From Lobosporangium transversale (lineage: Eukaryota; Mortierellomycota; Mortierellomycetes; Mortierellales; Mortierellaceae), in contig NW_019028994.1 in assembly GCF_002105155.1 (NCBI RefSeq), positions 124,001 to 188,000 of the forward strand: a DNA stretch of 64,000 bases, written 5' to 3'. Position numbers and translations under genes: made by a program. The first letter of the stretch is position 1; every line of letters starts with the position of its first letter. Of this stretch, positions 63,669 to 64,000 are shown in pieces. The notes beneath the pieces were generated by a model, which ran no database searches, had not been told where the DNA came from, and was given only the letters and a program-made list of their open reading frames with translations.

Positions 63669-64000
63669 TTACTCGTAGATCAACTTCTCCATAACACGGG
63701 TGTGAGAGATGACACCGTTGGGGAACCACAAGGCGATCTCCTTCTCAGCGTTCTCAACAGAGTCAGAGCCGTGGCACAAGTTGCGGCCGACATCAATGCA
63801 GAAGTCTATATGAGCGTAAAAATAAAATAAAATAAAAAATTAGCATATAAAAATTCTTTTAAATGCGCCAGATGATTTCTCTGAGACACTGGAAAGAGAC
63901 AAGTATATATAATATATATATACGTACCACCGCGGATAGTTCCGGGCAAAGAGGCCAAGGGGTTGGTCTCACCGAGGAGAACACGGCCAGACTTGACGAC
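63669..64000 (-). CDS. YNK1: Nucleoside diphosphate kinase (5' part outside window)
   Basis: Two exons are visible: from the window edge to 63928, and 63805-63669, joined in phase 1. NDK transfers phosphate between nucleoside tri- and diphosphates through a phospho-histidine. The visible part shows [20 protein letters not shown] then, across the intron, [20 protein letters not shown] with the catalytic His of NxCHGSDS, then [15 protein letters not shown]. It ends EKLIYE-stop. The N-terminal half lies beyond the right edge. Confidence 0.95.

Overview
This window is eukaryotic nuclear DNA from a filamentous, early-diverging fungus. Mortierellomycotina (Mucoromycota) is my best guess, which is inference. 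The visible basis is many short spliceosomal introns (GT..AG, three GC..AG), very long T runs that often serve as polypyrimidine tracts, an intact fungal sphingolipid C9-methyltransferase, a DASH-complex subunit, and remnants that resemble the NACHT/pentapeptide-type families I associate with Mortierella. There are no operons. Genes are multi-exon and spaced by a few hundred bases. All exon joins below were worked out by hand from splice sites and frame continuity.

Layout. 1-9 kb: SEN54 (minus, cut by the left edge), a mitochondrial carrier (plus) and MCM7 (plus). 9-11.7 kb: a decayed zinc-finger/coiled-coil gene carrying two small inverted-repeat insertions, followed by the 3' part of a mitoribosomal bS6m gene. 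11.7-15.9 kb: two lid subunits of the 26S proteasome, RPN6 (minus) and RPN7 (plus), divergent around a perfect TGACGTCA palindrome. 16-20.5 kb: a MITE-like hairpin, a DASH Hsk3-like gene and a two-RRM SR splicing factor. 21-22.7 kb: a secreted repeat protein (paralogue at 62-63 kb) and a possible ubiquitin-fold ORF. 24.7-29 kb: a large protein joining a bromodomain to a protein-kinase-like domain. 29.4-30 kb: a GPI-anchored-type secreted protein, then about 3.6 kb with no gene I can support.

33.6-43.3 kb holds three plus-strand genes: a Sec14-GOLD lipid-transfer protein, thioredoxin reductase with a presequence-like extension, and the sorting nexin Mvp1. 43.5-53.1 kb is a head-to-tail minus-strand series: MutY, biotin-protein ligase, Msp1 and sphingolipid C9-methyltransferase. 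54-64 kb: a small acidic ORF, tRNA-Leu(CAA), a secreted Shewanella-like phosphatase with a 20-nt exon, a degenerate NACHT-family fragment, a PRXL2-type peroxiredoxin-like gene, the second repeat-protein paralogue, and a nucleoside diphosphate kinase cut by the right edge.

Most genes are housekeeping. The parts that look least described are the bromodomain-kinase fusion and the secreted repeat-protein pair. The mobile-element scars around 9.5-11 kb and 16.5 kb also merit attention.
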